A stretch of 64,000 nt of DNA, from contig QXCR01000162.1 of the NCBI GenBank assembly GCA_004380135.1, positions 1 to 64,000 on the forward strand. Direction: 5' to 3'. The notes beneath the pieces were generated by a model. The model ran no database searches and was not told the DNA's origin. It was given only the letters and a program-made list of their open reading frames with translations. Both the position numbers and the translations under genes were made by a program. Shown here in pieces: positions 34,401-46,308 of this stretch (its first letter is position 1; every line of letters starts with the position of its first letter). The DNA is from Stemphylium vesicarium (lineage: Eukaryota; Ascomycota; Dothideomycetes; Pleosporales; Pleosporaceae).

Positions 34401-35360
34401 GCTCAGGATTTCCTCGTCGGAAACGATACCGAGGGCGCGGAAGACAATGGCCATGGGCACGTCTGCCTTGATGTATGGGAGGGTGGCGTATGCGAATGGA
34501 CCGGGGATACGCTTGCCATGTCCGGCGAGCGAGTTCTCAGCCCACTTGATGTTGAAGGACGAGATCAGACGGGTGCCCTTTTCGACGGCACTTCGGATCT
34601 CTGCTATCCACGGGATGGGACCCTGCTTCTTCCTGAAGACTTGCACGATGTTGGCAGCACTGCGCTCCTGGGCGATGAGCACCTTCTCACTACCGTTGAT
34701 TACAAAGTAACCACCCTGATCGTAAGGACATTCGTTTAGCGCAAACAGATCGGCGTCTGATTGGGCTCGCAGGTGGCAGAGCTCTGACCGCAACATGACA
34801 GGCAGCTTTCCGATGAAAACCCTCGCCGCAGCGCCGTCGTCCATGGGCATGTCCTCACGCTCCCACCGGATCTGGGATGCACCTCCTGTGTAGCCGCCCT
34901 CCATTTCCTCGTCCTCGTCCTCGTCCGGGCCGCGGCCCTCGCGAGCGACCATGATGCGGTTCTCAATGTCGGCCAACATGGCGCCGGAGTAGGTCAGGTT
35001 ACGTAGACGCGCCTCGTGTGGATACAGCTGCACTGTAGTGCCATCGCCTTCGGTATGCGTCGGTCGCGCGAGATAGACACGTCCGAACTTGATCTCATAG
35101 CGGCGCTTGATAATCGGGTTGTCGTCCTCATCCGGGTTGTAGGGAGTGTTTTGCTCAAGGATAACGCTTCCGTTTTCCTTTACAATGTCTTGTATCGTGT
35201 TGCGCGTGAATTCGTCATACGAGTCGAGTTGTTGCGACACCAGACCCTTGGTGTCGAAGAAAGAGCTGATAACTGCCCAGCAGTCTTCGGGTAAGACGCG
35301 GTCGTCCTCCTCATCCTCGTAGTCGTCCATTCCGTCCTCGTACTCGTAGGGCTCGGCCAT
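31478..35360 (-). CDS. RPB2: RNA polymerase II second-largest subunit
   Basis: Two exons (31738-35360 and 31478-31643) encode 1262 residues, close to the 1224 of yeast Rpb2. Conserved blocks are continuous: GGYFVINGSEKVLIAQER, HNSHWGLVCPAETPEGQACG, QEDSVIMNQSSIDRG, GDKFASRHGQKGTIG and NPHAIPSRMTIAHLVE. The C-terminal zinc-binding site is CDICGLMSPIAQLKKSLYEC followed by RPC. The only intron (94 nt) falls inside that zinc site, after SPIA, and contains a GGT microsatellite. The subunit forms half of the Pol II active centre in the nucleus. The start ATG at 35360 gives the usual acidic N-terminus. The gene is a common phylogenetic marker and would settle the species. Confidence 0.97.
31692..31713 (+). 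repeat. GGT microsatellite inside RPB2 intron
   Basis: About seven tandem GGT units (CCA/CAC on the coding strand) lie between the donor and the branch-like TACTAACG of the RPB2 intron. Confidence 0.75.
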
Positions 35361-36026
35361 GATCGCGGCTAGGTGGATTAGACGCGGTAGGGGAAAGAAG
35401 GGAGAAACTTGGGCGGTGAGTGAGGACGTGTAGAGTCCTTGTCTGTTCTGGATGCGACGGCGGCGGCGACTGCCTCTCAAAGAGAAGTTCGGCGCTAGCG
35501 TTTCTCCGGCCTTAGCGCGCCGCGACGCCCAGGGTCAACACCATTGTGCCCCACATCCTTACCAATACTCGAGACGAAGCAGCGCAGCAACCACAGGCAT
35601 GGACCTTCATCAGCGGCTCGCTGCTCCCCTCGGACCTTGTTCCGAGCTTATCAGAGCGCACTTGGGATATTCACTGATATAAACATTACCACCTCTGCTT
35701 CCACAATGGTCATCGTACATGGCTTGCGGGGAACCTAGACCGCTTTCCAGGAACATCGATTATCGAAATGCTTCATGAACCTGTCAATTCCCAGACCCTC
35801 CAACCTCTATGCATTTCACTAACGCACGCCGTCGTTTGATGACACCCATGGCATAGTTGCACCGGGAAGGTTGCATGATGCGAGTTTCACTCCAGCAGCG
35901 AACGTCTGCCTTGCATGAGGCCCGCATGCACAGTGCTCAGCCTCGCCCCGCAGCTCAACACGGTGACCAGGTCCAATACTCCCGCATTATGGAAACCTTT
36001 CTTCTCGCAAGACGTTGAATTTCATC
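35361..36026. other. Divergent promoter region, RPB2 / STAND-N-FHA gene
   Basis: The 666 bp lie between two divergent starts. No gene is seen. Confidence 0.5.
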
Positions 36027-37172
36027 ATGGATCCTCTATCAATCACTGTTTCCTGCGTTACTCTCATTTCCACGATAACTAGAGCATCTTATTCCCTTAC
36101 TTCACTCATCCGAGAGTGGCGCGATGCATCCGGCGACCTCAAGGCCGTCGTGCAAGAGCTTGTGTGCATTCAAACCATCATCGAGAATCTAATGAGCCAC
36201 ACCATCACTCCGAAAGAGTGTAGCGTTCCACCCAGCCTCCAACACCAAATATCCGGTATCTTGAAAAGCTGCAACCAAGTCGTTGGCGAGATCCGAGTTT
36301 CCATCACCAAGCATACAAAGTCAAGATTAGGCAAGAGCAGCTACTGGACATTCAGTGGAGGGAGAGAAGACATAGCAAAGCATCGGTCCACCCTCGAAGT
36401 GCACAAATCCGCGCTAGGAATCGCTCTAGACATGGTGTTAATTCACGTCACGGGCGATATCAAAAATGACACCACCAGGATCTTAGGCGAGATCAAAATA
36501 TTGCGGCGACGACTCGTACCCAGCTACCAATCCTCGCCGACCCCCAGGCTGAATAAACACTTGGATGATATGACCTGCTACACCGAGTCTCTACACCACT
36601 CTTCAGACGACGAAACACAGTACAGTGTCTCGAGCACGGAAAGTATCTCAGACTACTCCCACGCAGTTCAGAATAGCCACTTAACACCTTTTCACTCGGC
36701 CAAACACTACCACAGCAATCTACCCACCCTAACACCCTACGTAACCTTCACCCCCCTCCCCTCTTCCTTACCCGCCTCCACCTCCCCCATCCAACCAACA
36801 ACCCACTTCCTCTCTTCCCACACAAACGTCCTGCGCATCGGCCGCGCCTCGTCAACCCGGCGCCGCGGCCCCCACTTCCTGGGCCTCGACTCCAAAGTCG
36901 TCAGCAGAATCCACTGCGAAATATGGTGTGTAGGCGGACGGGCGTGGTACATCCGCGATCTGAAGAGCACGGGCGGCACGTGGGTGAATGGGCAGCGGTT
37001 GAGCGAGGCGGGGAGGACGAGTAAGGCGTGTGGGTTAAGAGATGGGGATGTGGTGCAGGTTGGTGTGGATTGTAGGGTGGAATATAGGGGAGTGGGTATT
37101 AGAGCAGAGGGGGGCGCGTTGAGGTGTGTGAAGGTGGTTGTTAGCATGGGTATGGGATGGGGGCTAGGCTGA
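36027..37172 (+). CDS. STAND-type N-terminal domain fused to FHA domain
   Basis: A single exon encodes 381 residues. The start MDPLSITVSCVTLISTITRA, then SLIREWRDASGDLKAVVQEL, matches the helical fungal N-terminal domain found on NACHT/STAND and ankyrin proteins. A Ser/Thr/Pro-rich middle (about 175-265) lacks structure. The C-terminal third is an FHA domain: LRIGRAS near 267, SKVVSRIHCEIW, WYIRDLKSTGGTWVNGQRLS and LRDGDVVQVGVD. Arg and Ser of RIGR/SR-H are the usual phosphothreonine contacts. No NTPase is present. The layout suggests a phosphopeptide reader with a signalling or oligomerising head; partner and pathway are unknown. The start at 36027 is preferred because of the MDPLS family signature. 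Confidence 0.8.
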   Translation: MDPLSITVSCVTLISTITRASYSLTSLIREWRDASGDLKAVVQELVCIQTIIENLMSHTITPKECSVPPSLQHQISGILKSCNQVVGEIRVSITKHTKSRLGKSSYWTFSGGREDIAKHRSTLEVHKSALGIALDMVLIHVTGDIKNDTTRILGEIKILRRRLVPSYQSSPTPRLNKHLDDMTCYTESLHHSSDDETQYSVSSTESISDYSHAVQNSHLTPFHSAKHYHSNLPTLTPYVTFTPLPSSLPASTSPIQPTTHFLSSHTNVLRIGRASSTRRRGPHFLGLDSKVVSRIHCEIWCVGGRAWYIRDLKSTGGTWVNGQRLSEAGRTSKACGLRDGDVVQVGVDCRVEYRGVGIRAEGGALRCVKVVVSMGMGWGLG

Positions 37173-37382
37173 GGCGCAGCTGATGTGAGGGTGTTATTGG
37201 ATATCCATGTTTGAACATTGTAAATCAGCCACTGTGGTGATTCGTTTGCGGTGAATAGCGCAAGATGTGGCTATCATCCAACTATCCCTGATCTGATGAT
37301 ACAAGATTACATTATGATGACAGACCAGTCGAATCCCACATTAATCCATGCCATGGGCAAGATGCCATACAATTCGCTGCAT

Positions 37383-38929
37383 TTATCGTCGACGGTCCCG
37401 ATCATCGCGGTGAGACCGATCCCGGCTCCTGTCCCGACGGCTGTCACGACGGCGGTCGGGGCTACGGCTTCGGTCTCGTCTCCGATCGCTGTATCTGCCA
37501 TCATCACCGTCTCGACGGTCGCATTTTGGGCTTCGGCTGCGATTGCGTTTGAAGCGATCGTCGTGGTATTCTGTTCTCCGTTCTCGACGACGCGTGTCAT
37601 CTCTCCGTACATCTCTACTGGTATCGCGCGGTCGCTGTGTCGTTTCCTTGGGGACATCTCGATCGGCGACTAGGTTGTTGACGACGGAGTCTGACATGAT
37701 CTGGCGGCCGGAGCCGTCACGGTACTGCTTCTTCTTCTCGAGGTTGTCGATACCGCCGAAGCCACCGGCGGCGCGTCTCCTCTTCTTGTTCGTCACGTCC
37801 CGCCAGTCATCTGCAATCTTGGAGACGGACTGTGAAAAGTCGACGTGTATGCGGTGATCGTCGATCAGGACTCCATCCATCTTGAAGTAGGCTTGCTCGC
37901 AGTCCTTTTGATTGGTGTATTCGATAAAGGCGTACTGCAGGCTGTCACCTGTGCGCTTGTCTCGGATGACCTCGCAACTGAGGATCTTGCCGAATCGCGA
38001 AAAGATGAGCTCCAGATCCTCGTCCTGCGTCACTGGGTTCAGCTTGCATACGAACAGCACGTTCTCGGGCGGTGCAACTTCGGCGAATGGCAGATCGCCA
38101 ACCATCTCGAGCGTGAGTGCTTGTGCGCGCGCCTCACGCTCTCGGCGAACCTTCTCCAGCGCTTCTGGATCATTGTCCTCCTCTAGATTCTCATCATATG
38201 CCACGCGGACTGTAGCGAGTTGCGCTGCGGACGGTACAGGACTCTCGGGTGGCTCAACGAGGCCGGCGGGATCGTCGTATGGGTCGTCGAGAACGACAGT
38301 GTGCAGTATGCGAATGTCTTTGAGTGGCTGGCCCTGATCATCGATATATGCCGTGTTGATCTTCTCCAACGTATCAAATCCCTCTACAACCGTCCCAAAT
38401 ATGGCAGCCTTGCCGTCCAGGTAATCGATGTTTGGCCCCAGTGTCACAATGAACTGGCTGCCGGCGAATCGCTCGTCTGGGTCGTCGGGGTTGGGGGCCG
38501 TGGCCATGCTGACGGTGCCCATCTCCGCGTGCTTGAGCTTTGGCTTGAATTCCGGCACAAACGTCTTCTTCGCTGTTTGTCCGGGTTCGAGTAAACCCCA
38601 TATTGAGCGGCCGCCGTCGCTGTCTTTGGAGCCAGGGCCGATGGGGTCGCCCGTCTGAAAGGAAAAGTTTGGCTGGACGCTATGCACGGGCGCAAAGTTG
38701 TAATACTTTACTTTGCATAGCTTGAGGAAGCTAAGGCGACAAGCTGTCAGTATCTGTTGTGAATGCTCAGCTTGGGAAGACAGCGGGATAGAGCATGCGG
38801 CATGCAGGTAAAAGAACGCAAGCCACGCGTAGGGATTGGATAGACTTACTTTTCACAGCATTTCGGCGCATCGTCGACCAGCAGGTCGATGGTGATGTCC
38901 CCGAGCGACGTTTCCAGAAGCACAGACAT
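37383..38929 (-). CDS. Cyclophilin with RRM and RS tail (PPIL4 / Cyp6 family)
   Basis: Two exons (38850-38929 and 37383-38730) encode 475 residues. The cyclophilin domain is residues 1 to about 165 (SVLLETSLGDITIDL, NFLKLCKVKYYNFAPVHSVQ, RFAGSQFIVTLG, AIFGTVVEGFDTL). An RRM follows at about 240-320 (NVLFVCKLNPVTQDEDLELI, YAFIEYTNQKDCEQAY). The tail is rich in Arg, Ser and Asp. Family members (human PPIL4, fission yeast Cyp6) are nuclear peptidyl-prolyl isomerases linked to splicing or transcription. The first intron splits the codon for Asn27. The catalytic Trp/Arg set of classical cyclophilins is only partly kept in this subfamily, so isomerase activity may be low. Confidence 0.92.
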
Positions 38930-41681
38930 GGCTTGCGGTATGTTGTGCGGAGAACGAGTGTTTGTCGCAAAGGTGAGCAATGGAGCGCGCCATGTTCGGC
39001 ATGGCGCGACTTACGGCCTTAGTCATCATGACGTCGCGCCCAAACTAGACTAGCTCCAGGTACGCAGTCCCGTTCTCCGCCCTGGCGTCTCGCAAGCTTC
39101 TGAACCAATACTCCTAGGGCAACGTGTTATGGCATCCTTCACATCCTTTTGCAGAACGAGCGGTGCTCCCATTGAAAATTTCTTGTCTCCCAGAAGGGCC
39201 TCTGCTGCAGTTACATCATGCAGCCACGGCCAGACTGACAGATGCATCTAGGGACGTGCAGCGCGGTGCAGGTTACAATGGCCGTGAAGGCATGGATTAG
39301 AGGTTGTGATATGGCCGGAAAGAGCTTGGTATGCTTGTAAGAGGCGGCCGTTGGGTGTTACCCGCCGTCTGATTGTCGTGCACAGCAATCCTTGTCCGAT
39401 TATCGGAAAGCTGCTGCATATGCTTGCTGCGCATCGTTCCGAAATCCCCGGGCCCATCATGTGAGTAGGATCAGCCAAGGCGAGATCCTGGAGCTCTGCC
39501 GAAAGTCAGTGCTCATGTTACGGCGCCTTGTTCCCCCCGTCGCTGGTCAGCGGATCCTGAAGGCGGATGTCTATGCCTTGCTGCCGCAGTATTGCACCGG
39601 GGAAAGCTTTGGCTGTGGGGGTCGGATGGCCAATCCAGGTCTAGATCTCTCACCAGCCTCGTTTAAGCCAAGTCTCTTTCTTGTCTTTGGGTTGGATAAA
39701 TCTTTGGCGGATGCGTGGGACACAACATGGTTGACAACTACAAGCGCGGTAGCACCATCACTGCAAAATTGGAGCGTCATCATATCGTTTGTACTAGCGT
39801 GAATATTGCCATATTCAGAGGTGTACAGCAATGACAAACCCACGAGCCTTGTGAATTGTCATTCTATGCCTACGACACAGGGAATGATCGACTGGGAAGC
39901 TTGAAATTGCCACGGTGGTGTGATACGGAATAAACGCCAATATGATTACACGCTCTATGGAATCTCGACCTCTCTCGATCGATGAATAATTGTCATACTG
40001 CGACATCTCACCTTTGAAGATTGCGCATCGAAGTTTGCTCGCTTCTTGGCGCTGGCAATCGCCGCGTCATCGGCTCGTCTCCCCCATGCAAGTCAGCTCC
40101 TCTTACTTATAGAATCTAAGACCGGCGCGCTGATACGACTTGCGATGCGGCACTATATGTCAACCGCATCCCGGGGAAAGCTCGCGCGGTGAAGAGGTGT
40201 CGGCGCGCCTCGCCTTTGACAGATACCTCGTTGGGTATGGCCCTGCGGCCGCCTTATACCACATCTGAACATTGGACCCCCGAATTTGGGGATATTCGCT
40301 AAGATCGACTGTCTCTATCCTCGCGATCCAGATCTGGTATAGAATCCGCCGGAACCTTCTCCAGCTTTCCCCGTGTGCAAACCCAATTTCGAGCTATCAG
40401 ATGCGGTACCGGCACCGTGCGTATCTAGAATACCGGGCAAATCTACGCAATGGATTGCCTTTTATTTGTCATCATCCACCGGCCGCATCTTTGGCGATAA
40501 AAAGGGTAAAATTATGCGAAAGTGGGTAGAATGCAAGCAAATTTAGGGTCGTCAAGTAAAGTCCGTTTGACACCTATCAGCGGGACTTCGCTCCAAGAGT
40601 GTCCTTGAAACACGAATCAGTCTTTTCGACAAACGGAATTATCTTTCCGGACTTGTTTTATTCAACAGAAAACATATCTTGTGGCTAAACTGTTCAACGT
40701 TGACATAACTGTTCTTTCGACGTTCGGCTTACCTCAATGACAGCATCGGCATAGTTTGAACTTATCGATGTTGGTGTCATCTTGGCTTCTACTTCTGCTG
40801 GTACAGCTCGATCGAGATACCTGGAACCCTGTCCATGCGCATTGGACACAGAATCCGTAGATGGCAGATTCAATTCCGTGCCATACATCCCGGCTCCGCG
40901 GTGGTACTATGTGGATTGCAAACAATCGACCACCACTTTGAGAAACTACACAGTCAACACATTGGTTACTCTGCGGCGTGGACTGGATGATTGTTTGCCC
41001 TGTTGAACTGCTCGCTGAGGCCTCACAATTATCACAATTGTTTTTGCATTGAGGCAGTCGAATCCTTCCTCTTTCACTACATTCATCCTCGGGCCTTGCG
41101 CTTATGCCCAATGCACACTCAGCCGTGCGATGTTCCACCTATCTTTACCCTCCGCGGCGTTTTTACAGTGCACATTTCAAGGCGCGTGCTTGCTGATCCT
41201 TGTCCACAGAGAGCGGTCACTATGCATGCAGGTTCCCGACAACTCTCGGCAGCAAGACTCATGTTCAAAGCCAAACACTCTCATAGAGGTGCCCCGTGCC
41301 TCTGAAATATGAAGTCTGGCGAGCTGCTATTTGCTCCACTGCAGCCACGTCAACTCGACTAAGTCCGTGTCTACCTTTCTGGCCTCACTTTTCACCGACG
41401 CCTCGAACGCATCTACAGCTCTTTTAGGCTATAAACATTGCCTTTCCAGTCGATCTTGTTTGACCTCCTCACCGGTTGTTTCTCATCTCCCGTCAAGCAA
41501 CTCTCACGATCCAGTCGTTGACAGCTCGGTCGCTTCTCTCCAGCCTGGCCACACAGCCTTTCCAGATAGTGCCCTGAGACCTCTCCGCAACGAGCGTCCG
41601 TGTTAGTATCAGCCTGTTGTAGGTCGACAAGCTAGTGTTTACCGAAACTGAATGAGCTAATTCTCAAGCTAGACCTACACC
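38930..41681. other. Long apparently non-coding divergent interval (2.75 kb)
   Basis: The interval lies between the PPIL4-like start and a Zn2Cys6 regulator start. No gene is supported; the longest plus frame (39392-39802) starts without ATG and matches nothing I know. Segments near 41150-41600 are pyrimidine-rich and may be a long 5' leader with small upstream frames. Confidence 0.5.
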
Positions 41682-43363
41682 ATGGCATTCATGGAGTACG
41701 AAAGCCCACGCCGTTGTTTGCCTCACCACCTATCCTATCCAAATTACATCTACGATGAACGAAATGCCCCGTTGTCGCTTGCTCACAACACGAGAGAGAC
41801 CCATCGCAACTACCCGGTCGGCGGTCCGGTAGGCGGGATGCATGCCAGGGCCAATATGGGACGAGAAGATCCTGTAATGGAGACTGGTCCTCCAAGACGT
41901 CGTATCGCAGTGGCGGTAAGTCAAAGACATCAGTGTCTCGAACATTTCAGGCGCGATTCATGAGACGAATCCTACATCTCAGACAGAGCCATGCGTATCT
42001 TGGTACACTTGGCTGACATCCAATACAGTGCGCACGTTGCCGCAAGAGAAAGATTCGCTGTACCGGTGACCCAGGCAATGGCGCTGGTTGTAGCAACTGC
42101 AAATCGGCTGGCCTTGATGCAAGGCAGTGCCAATTCCATCGAGTAGGTCAAGTGATCCACATCGATGACTAGTGTTAACACCTCTAGGTTGGATCCGATG
42201 TTGTCCACAAAGTCGTAAACATCAACATGGCTCATAACCTGAGCAACATGGCGAGCGCGCATCAAATGATGCCTTCGTATCCAACAGGAAGCAACACCAC
42301 CCTATACCAGCGCCCGATGCCAGTCCAACAATACGCACAATACCCTCATCTCGATACCAGATCAGCCTACACGTCGAATTGGCCAGTGGCATATCCTGAA
42401 GATACATCCCCTGTTGAGGCCTACAATCTGGACCAGTCATCGTCATATATACCAACCTCCGCGATAATGACCAATGCGAACATGTACGGATCCTCGTATC
42501 GGGGAACTCATTCCACGGTGAGACCTTTGTCACATGGGGGTTCGTACTTTGACCAAGAATCGTTCAACGGCTTACCATACACCACTCCAAGCAGCCGGAT
42601 GGGCTCGTCGGACATTTCTCCACTGGACAATAGTATGTCATCTCTTCAACTATCACTACCGGAGAGACCTCATACTCGACAGCCTTCTCTGCCAGAGTCT
42701 AGCGCACCACAGAGGCAACTACCACGGCCACAGGTGAGTGGAGCGCAGACCAGCCGCAACGCTGTGGACCAGCAGCAAGATGCACGCCTCCGCTCTGCTC
42801 AAGCGATGGGTGCCTCTATCATCGACAACAGAGGTTCTTTCTCAAAGTCTTCGATAACATGGAGTGCCGATGGAGGCAGTCAGGGAAATGGGTCAGGGGT
42901 GGCGTCCCTGAATGATGCAACGCAGCTGATACCTCAGACCCCACTGCCTGATAGCGCAGAGAGCTCCATGGGCTACATTCCCACCACTACATCCACCTCC
43001 GATGACGCGACCGCCACAAGCGCGGGTTCACAACTCGAACTCAACTTCAGCACCTCCGAGCTCCTCGACGGAATGAGCGCATCAGCGCCGTCGACAACGT
43101 ACTCATGTGTCCGCGGTAGTCGACAGATGGCACCTCCAGAGCCTCAGACAAATCTATACTCCTTCAGTACGGCAAAGCGGAATTCGTCGAGTGGCGATCT
43201 GTCGAATGACTGCGCGTTGGTCAGCGGTCACCGCTACACGCCTCTCAGCCACTCCCCTTCACAAACATCCCCCACCGGCCGTAAATCGCACCAGGAAACA
43301 TGCCAAGGCCGGAATATCCACTTGCAACGTGCCTCGATGGGCAGTCTGAACACGAGCTACTAG
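41682..43363 (+). CDS. Zn2Cys6 transcription factor with isolated long flanks
   Basis: Three exons (41682-41915, 42029-42142, 42188-43363) encode 507 residues. Exon 2 alone encodes the zinc cluster, CARCRKRKIRCTGDPG, then GCSNCKSAG and a last Cys in RQCQF, with spacing C-x2-C-x6-C-x9-C-x2-C-x9-C. It is preceded by basic GPPRRRIAVA. The rest is low-complexity, rich in Ser, Gln, Pro and Tyr, with no fungal_trans middle-homology region. Similar ascomycete proteins with a GCSNC(R/K)SAG cluster exist, but I cannot name an ortholog. The very long non-coding flanks are typical of regulatory genes with complex control. A role in development is only inference. Confidence 0.85.
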
Positions 43364-46308
43364 AGTTGTCTACTTTCTGCCTTCACTCCGTGGCCGATGC
43401 GGTACGACCCCTCAAGCTTTCCAACAGCACCCTAGCGGCTGTGGTCACCAATTCGCGCCTTTGCCTGAGTAGAGGATGGTGGGAACGTTGGTCCCGTCTT
43501 TAAGATAATGTCATCAACATTCTATCCTTGCTAGATACGCGTTAGACTTGCCTCTTGTTCCAGTTGCATGCAGCACAGCAAAGGACCAAGGGCGGTGTCG
43601 ACCCTGGACTCGCTCTTTGCTAGTTTCGGGATCGACAGTTGCCCTATCGTCGAGCTTTCTTCGCCCTTTACCAGCATTGTGAGGCTCAACAGACGCAAAC
43701 GCATCATTTCCACATCCGCGATTCTGAGCTTGCTTGTTTCTTCCTTCTGCTTTCCCTATTTTACACCTACGCATACCTCGTCGCAATATGTCGCCTCAGC
43801 CTTTTCCTCTGTTTATGCATTGCTCCTAGCATATTTCCCTGTCCAAGACACATTAGTGTATTGCGCTGGCGGTTCTTGTCTCCTCACACACATACAAACA
43901 TGTTTACGTCGTCTTTCCACGAAGACAAACACGCCAGGGCCACTCCTTTTATGAAGATATTATCATGTTTAGTAGTTGTGCACACACGCTGTCGTTGGGG
44001 CTTCTGCATGCCATGGGCTGGGTATGTGTAGGGGCATTGAGGGCGTTGCGATTCTCTCACCGGCTTGAAAGGGGTCATGGGCGTCGTGTACTAGATACTT
44101 TTGTACTGAGTAGTGGAAGAAGACATTATAGGTACATAATGATAATGATGATTAGTTTAGACATGTCTATCTACCCGACTTGAGAATCCTGGCTTTAACG
44201 CCCCATAGCGCACTACTTAGCACCTCTAGACCAAAAGTCATTAACACGCATCCCACGTCATCTACACCTCACCCCCCTTTGCTCGCATCAAAACACAACC
44301 TCGCAACCACAATGTTACGCACAAGCTTCTGTCCTTCCTTCCCGCCAACCTCGTATCGATTTGCCGTTTTCTCTTTTCCCTTCTGTCCCCTTCCCCTTTC
44401 CCAGTCCCCATTATCGTTTCGCATTGCATACCTCATCCCACCAAACAAACACCACCACTCATACTCTGCTGCTACTACTGATACCCACAACAATACTACC
44501 CCAATGCAAATTGCATACACCGCCTCAGTGCTCGCAAACGCCCCAACCGCGTTTCAGACGCAACATCGGGTGGTGACTGCATCTAGACCCTTGCTTTGCC
44601 TGCTTATCCACCTTACATGCATTGTCCGCCTTGCCTATCTCACACAACTTGCCTGTATGTCTTGTATGCAGGGGCTAGAAGGCAACATATGCACACCCAC
44701 CCAGCCACCTAGCCACCGCTCTCACGCCCCCATCATCACCATCCCTGTACAGTGTCCAGTATCCCGTCCACCTCGGCGGATGAAAACTTCAAACCGCAAA
44801 GTTGCAAAGACTCAGGCTTGTTGACTGCAACGTTGCACGACACTAGCTCTAGCTCTAGAGAGAGAATGTGTATGGGTGGGTGTGACACGACGTACAAAAA
44901 CCCGCCGGTCAGCAGACGTTGTACAGTACAGTACATGGAAAAGGATAAAACAGCAGAGGTAGGAAGCCCGGATAAGGGTGCTACTTTCCGGATCTCCGTC
45001 TTTTACTTCGGCTTTGTTACGAGATGAGAGGAGATGGGACAAGACTCAACCTAACTCAACTTGAGGTCAAACAGCGTTCGTCCCGTCAGTCTCAATGGCG
45101 CAACGAAACTTCACGCGAGAGGAGGGGGGGGGGGGGGGGTTGTGTATCCACATCCCCATGCTGATGCAGGTGCACCATATTCCAGCACATCATCATCATC
45201 ACGCCCATCCTCATCCTCTTGTCTCGATAAGAAAACAGAAACTTATTCCCCCCAATACCCCACCCCTTGTGCGTATCCCAGTCTCCCAATGTCGGAAGAC
45301 TAGTCCGCTCCCTAGTGCACGATACCAGGCAGTCAAAACCCACCACATGAGACTTATCAACACCAGCAGCAGTGAAGGTCCAGTAGCCCATCATCGACAA
45401 CGCCGCTGGCGTGATCCTTGGCATTGAGGAAGTGGGGACCTGTGGTGGTGCAAAGGATGACGGCTTGCGACGTCTGCATCTGCATCTGCATACCTGCGGA
45501 TCGTGGTCCACCAATTAAACTACCCCGGGGAGGGAGGAGGTGGTAGGATGTGGAGGGCTGGAGAAAACGGGCCGGTGAGGCTGTATTGATCTGATTCTTC
45601 CTTGCTCTCTGGGTGCGGGTGTGCGGTTCATGCTGGCGCGTTAGCGCGGTGGGTGGTGGGATTCCGTCCGCTTGATTCTGCCTTTTGCTTCTGCTTCTGA
45701 ACAGGTGTTTCGGGGTTGAGGGTGAGGATAGGTGTGGTGCTTACGTGGTGTGGCTTTCTTGGTGCTGGATATGGATGGTGATATGATAGTCTGCGTGACA
45801 TTTCATCATGGTAAGCACCTTAACGCGGAACTCAACTGGTATAGTGATTTGGGGTAGCTGTCTAGCTCTACCATCTTTCTCTCTCCCCCCTTTTTCTTCC
45901 TCAACGTGCACATAGATTCACATGTAACACGGCAGACACAAAATCCACTCCCTACATAAAAGACATGAATACATATAATCTACCTGCGCTACACTACACT
46001 ACACCACCCTATCCCGCCATCAAGCCATGAATCCACACGCGGGGAAAAAGGAACAAAAAAATGATTGGACGCCCTCGCCCCGTTCCCCCCTAGAGAGTCG
46101 ATAGATACCGCGGCTGCTGTTGTGCTACAGGATGATAACATTAGGTATAGCCAGCCCCATACTCACGCCCACTCCAAGAAAAAACGCCTATAAGATACAA
46201 ATGATGCAGAGGTATCGGAGAAGAAGAAGAAGAAGGAACAAAAAAACGCCAAGCAGGACAAAGCTAAGTCGCAAAAGAGGAGAGGAGAGAAGGCAAGGGC
46301 AGCAAATT
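43364..46308. other. Long apparently non-coding convergent interval (2.95 kb)
   Basis: The interval lies between the 3' ends of the Zn2Cys6 gene and the Munc13-like gene. Frames at 43568-43954 and 44180-44824 are open but low-complexity. A 16-G tract lies at 45124-45139, and C/T-rich blocks lie at 44260-44480. It could hold long 3' UTRs or a non-coding RNA. Confidence 0.5.
45124..45139 (+). repeat. 16-nt poly-G tract
   Basis: An unbroken run of 16 G follows GAGGA. Such tracts can form quadruplexes and are error-prone in sequencing. Confidence 0.75.

Noticed and set aside
31635..34739. Several long plus-strand open frames (about 180-210 codons) opposite RPB2
   Set aside because: They are antisense shadows of a highly conserved gene with biased codons; no family resemblance and no splice logic.
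39392..39802. 136-codon plus-strand frame in the long gap
   Set aside because: No ATG start and no recognisable domain; it could only be a fragment if a distant homolog were found.
44180..44824. 214-codon plus-strand frame
   Set aside because: Low-complexity Ser/Thr/Pro/His text from C-rich DNA, no ATG at its beginning, and no motif.
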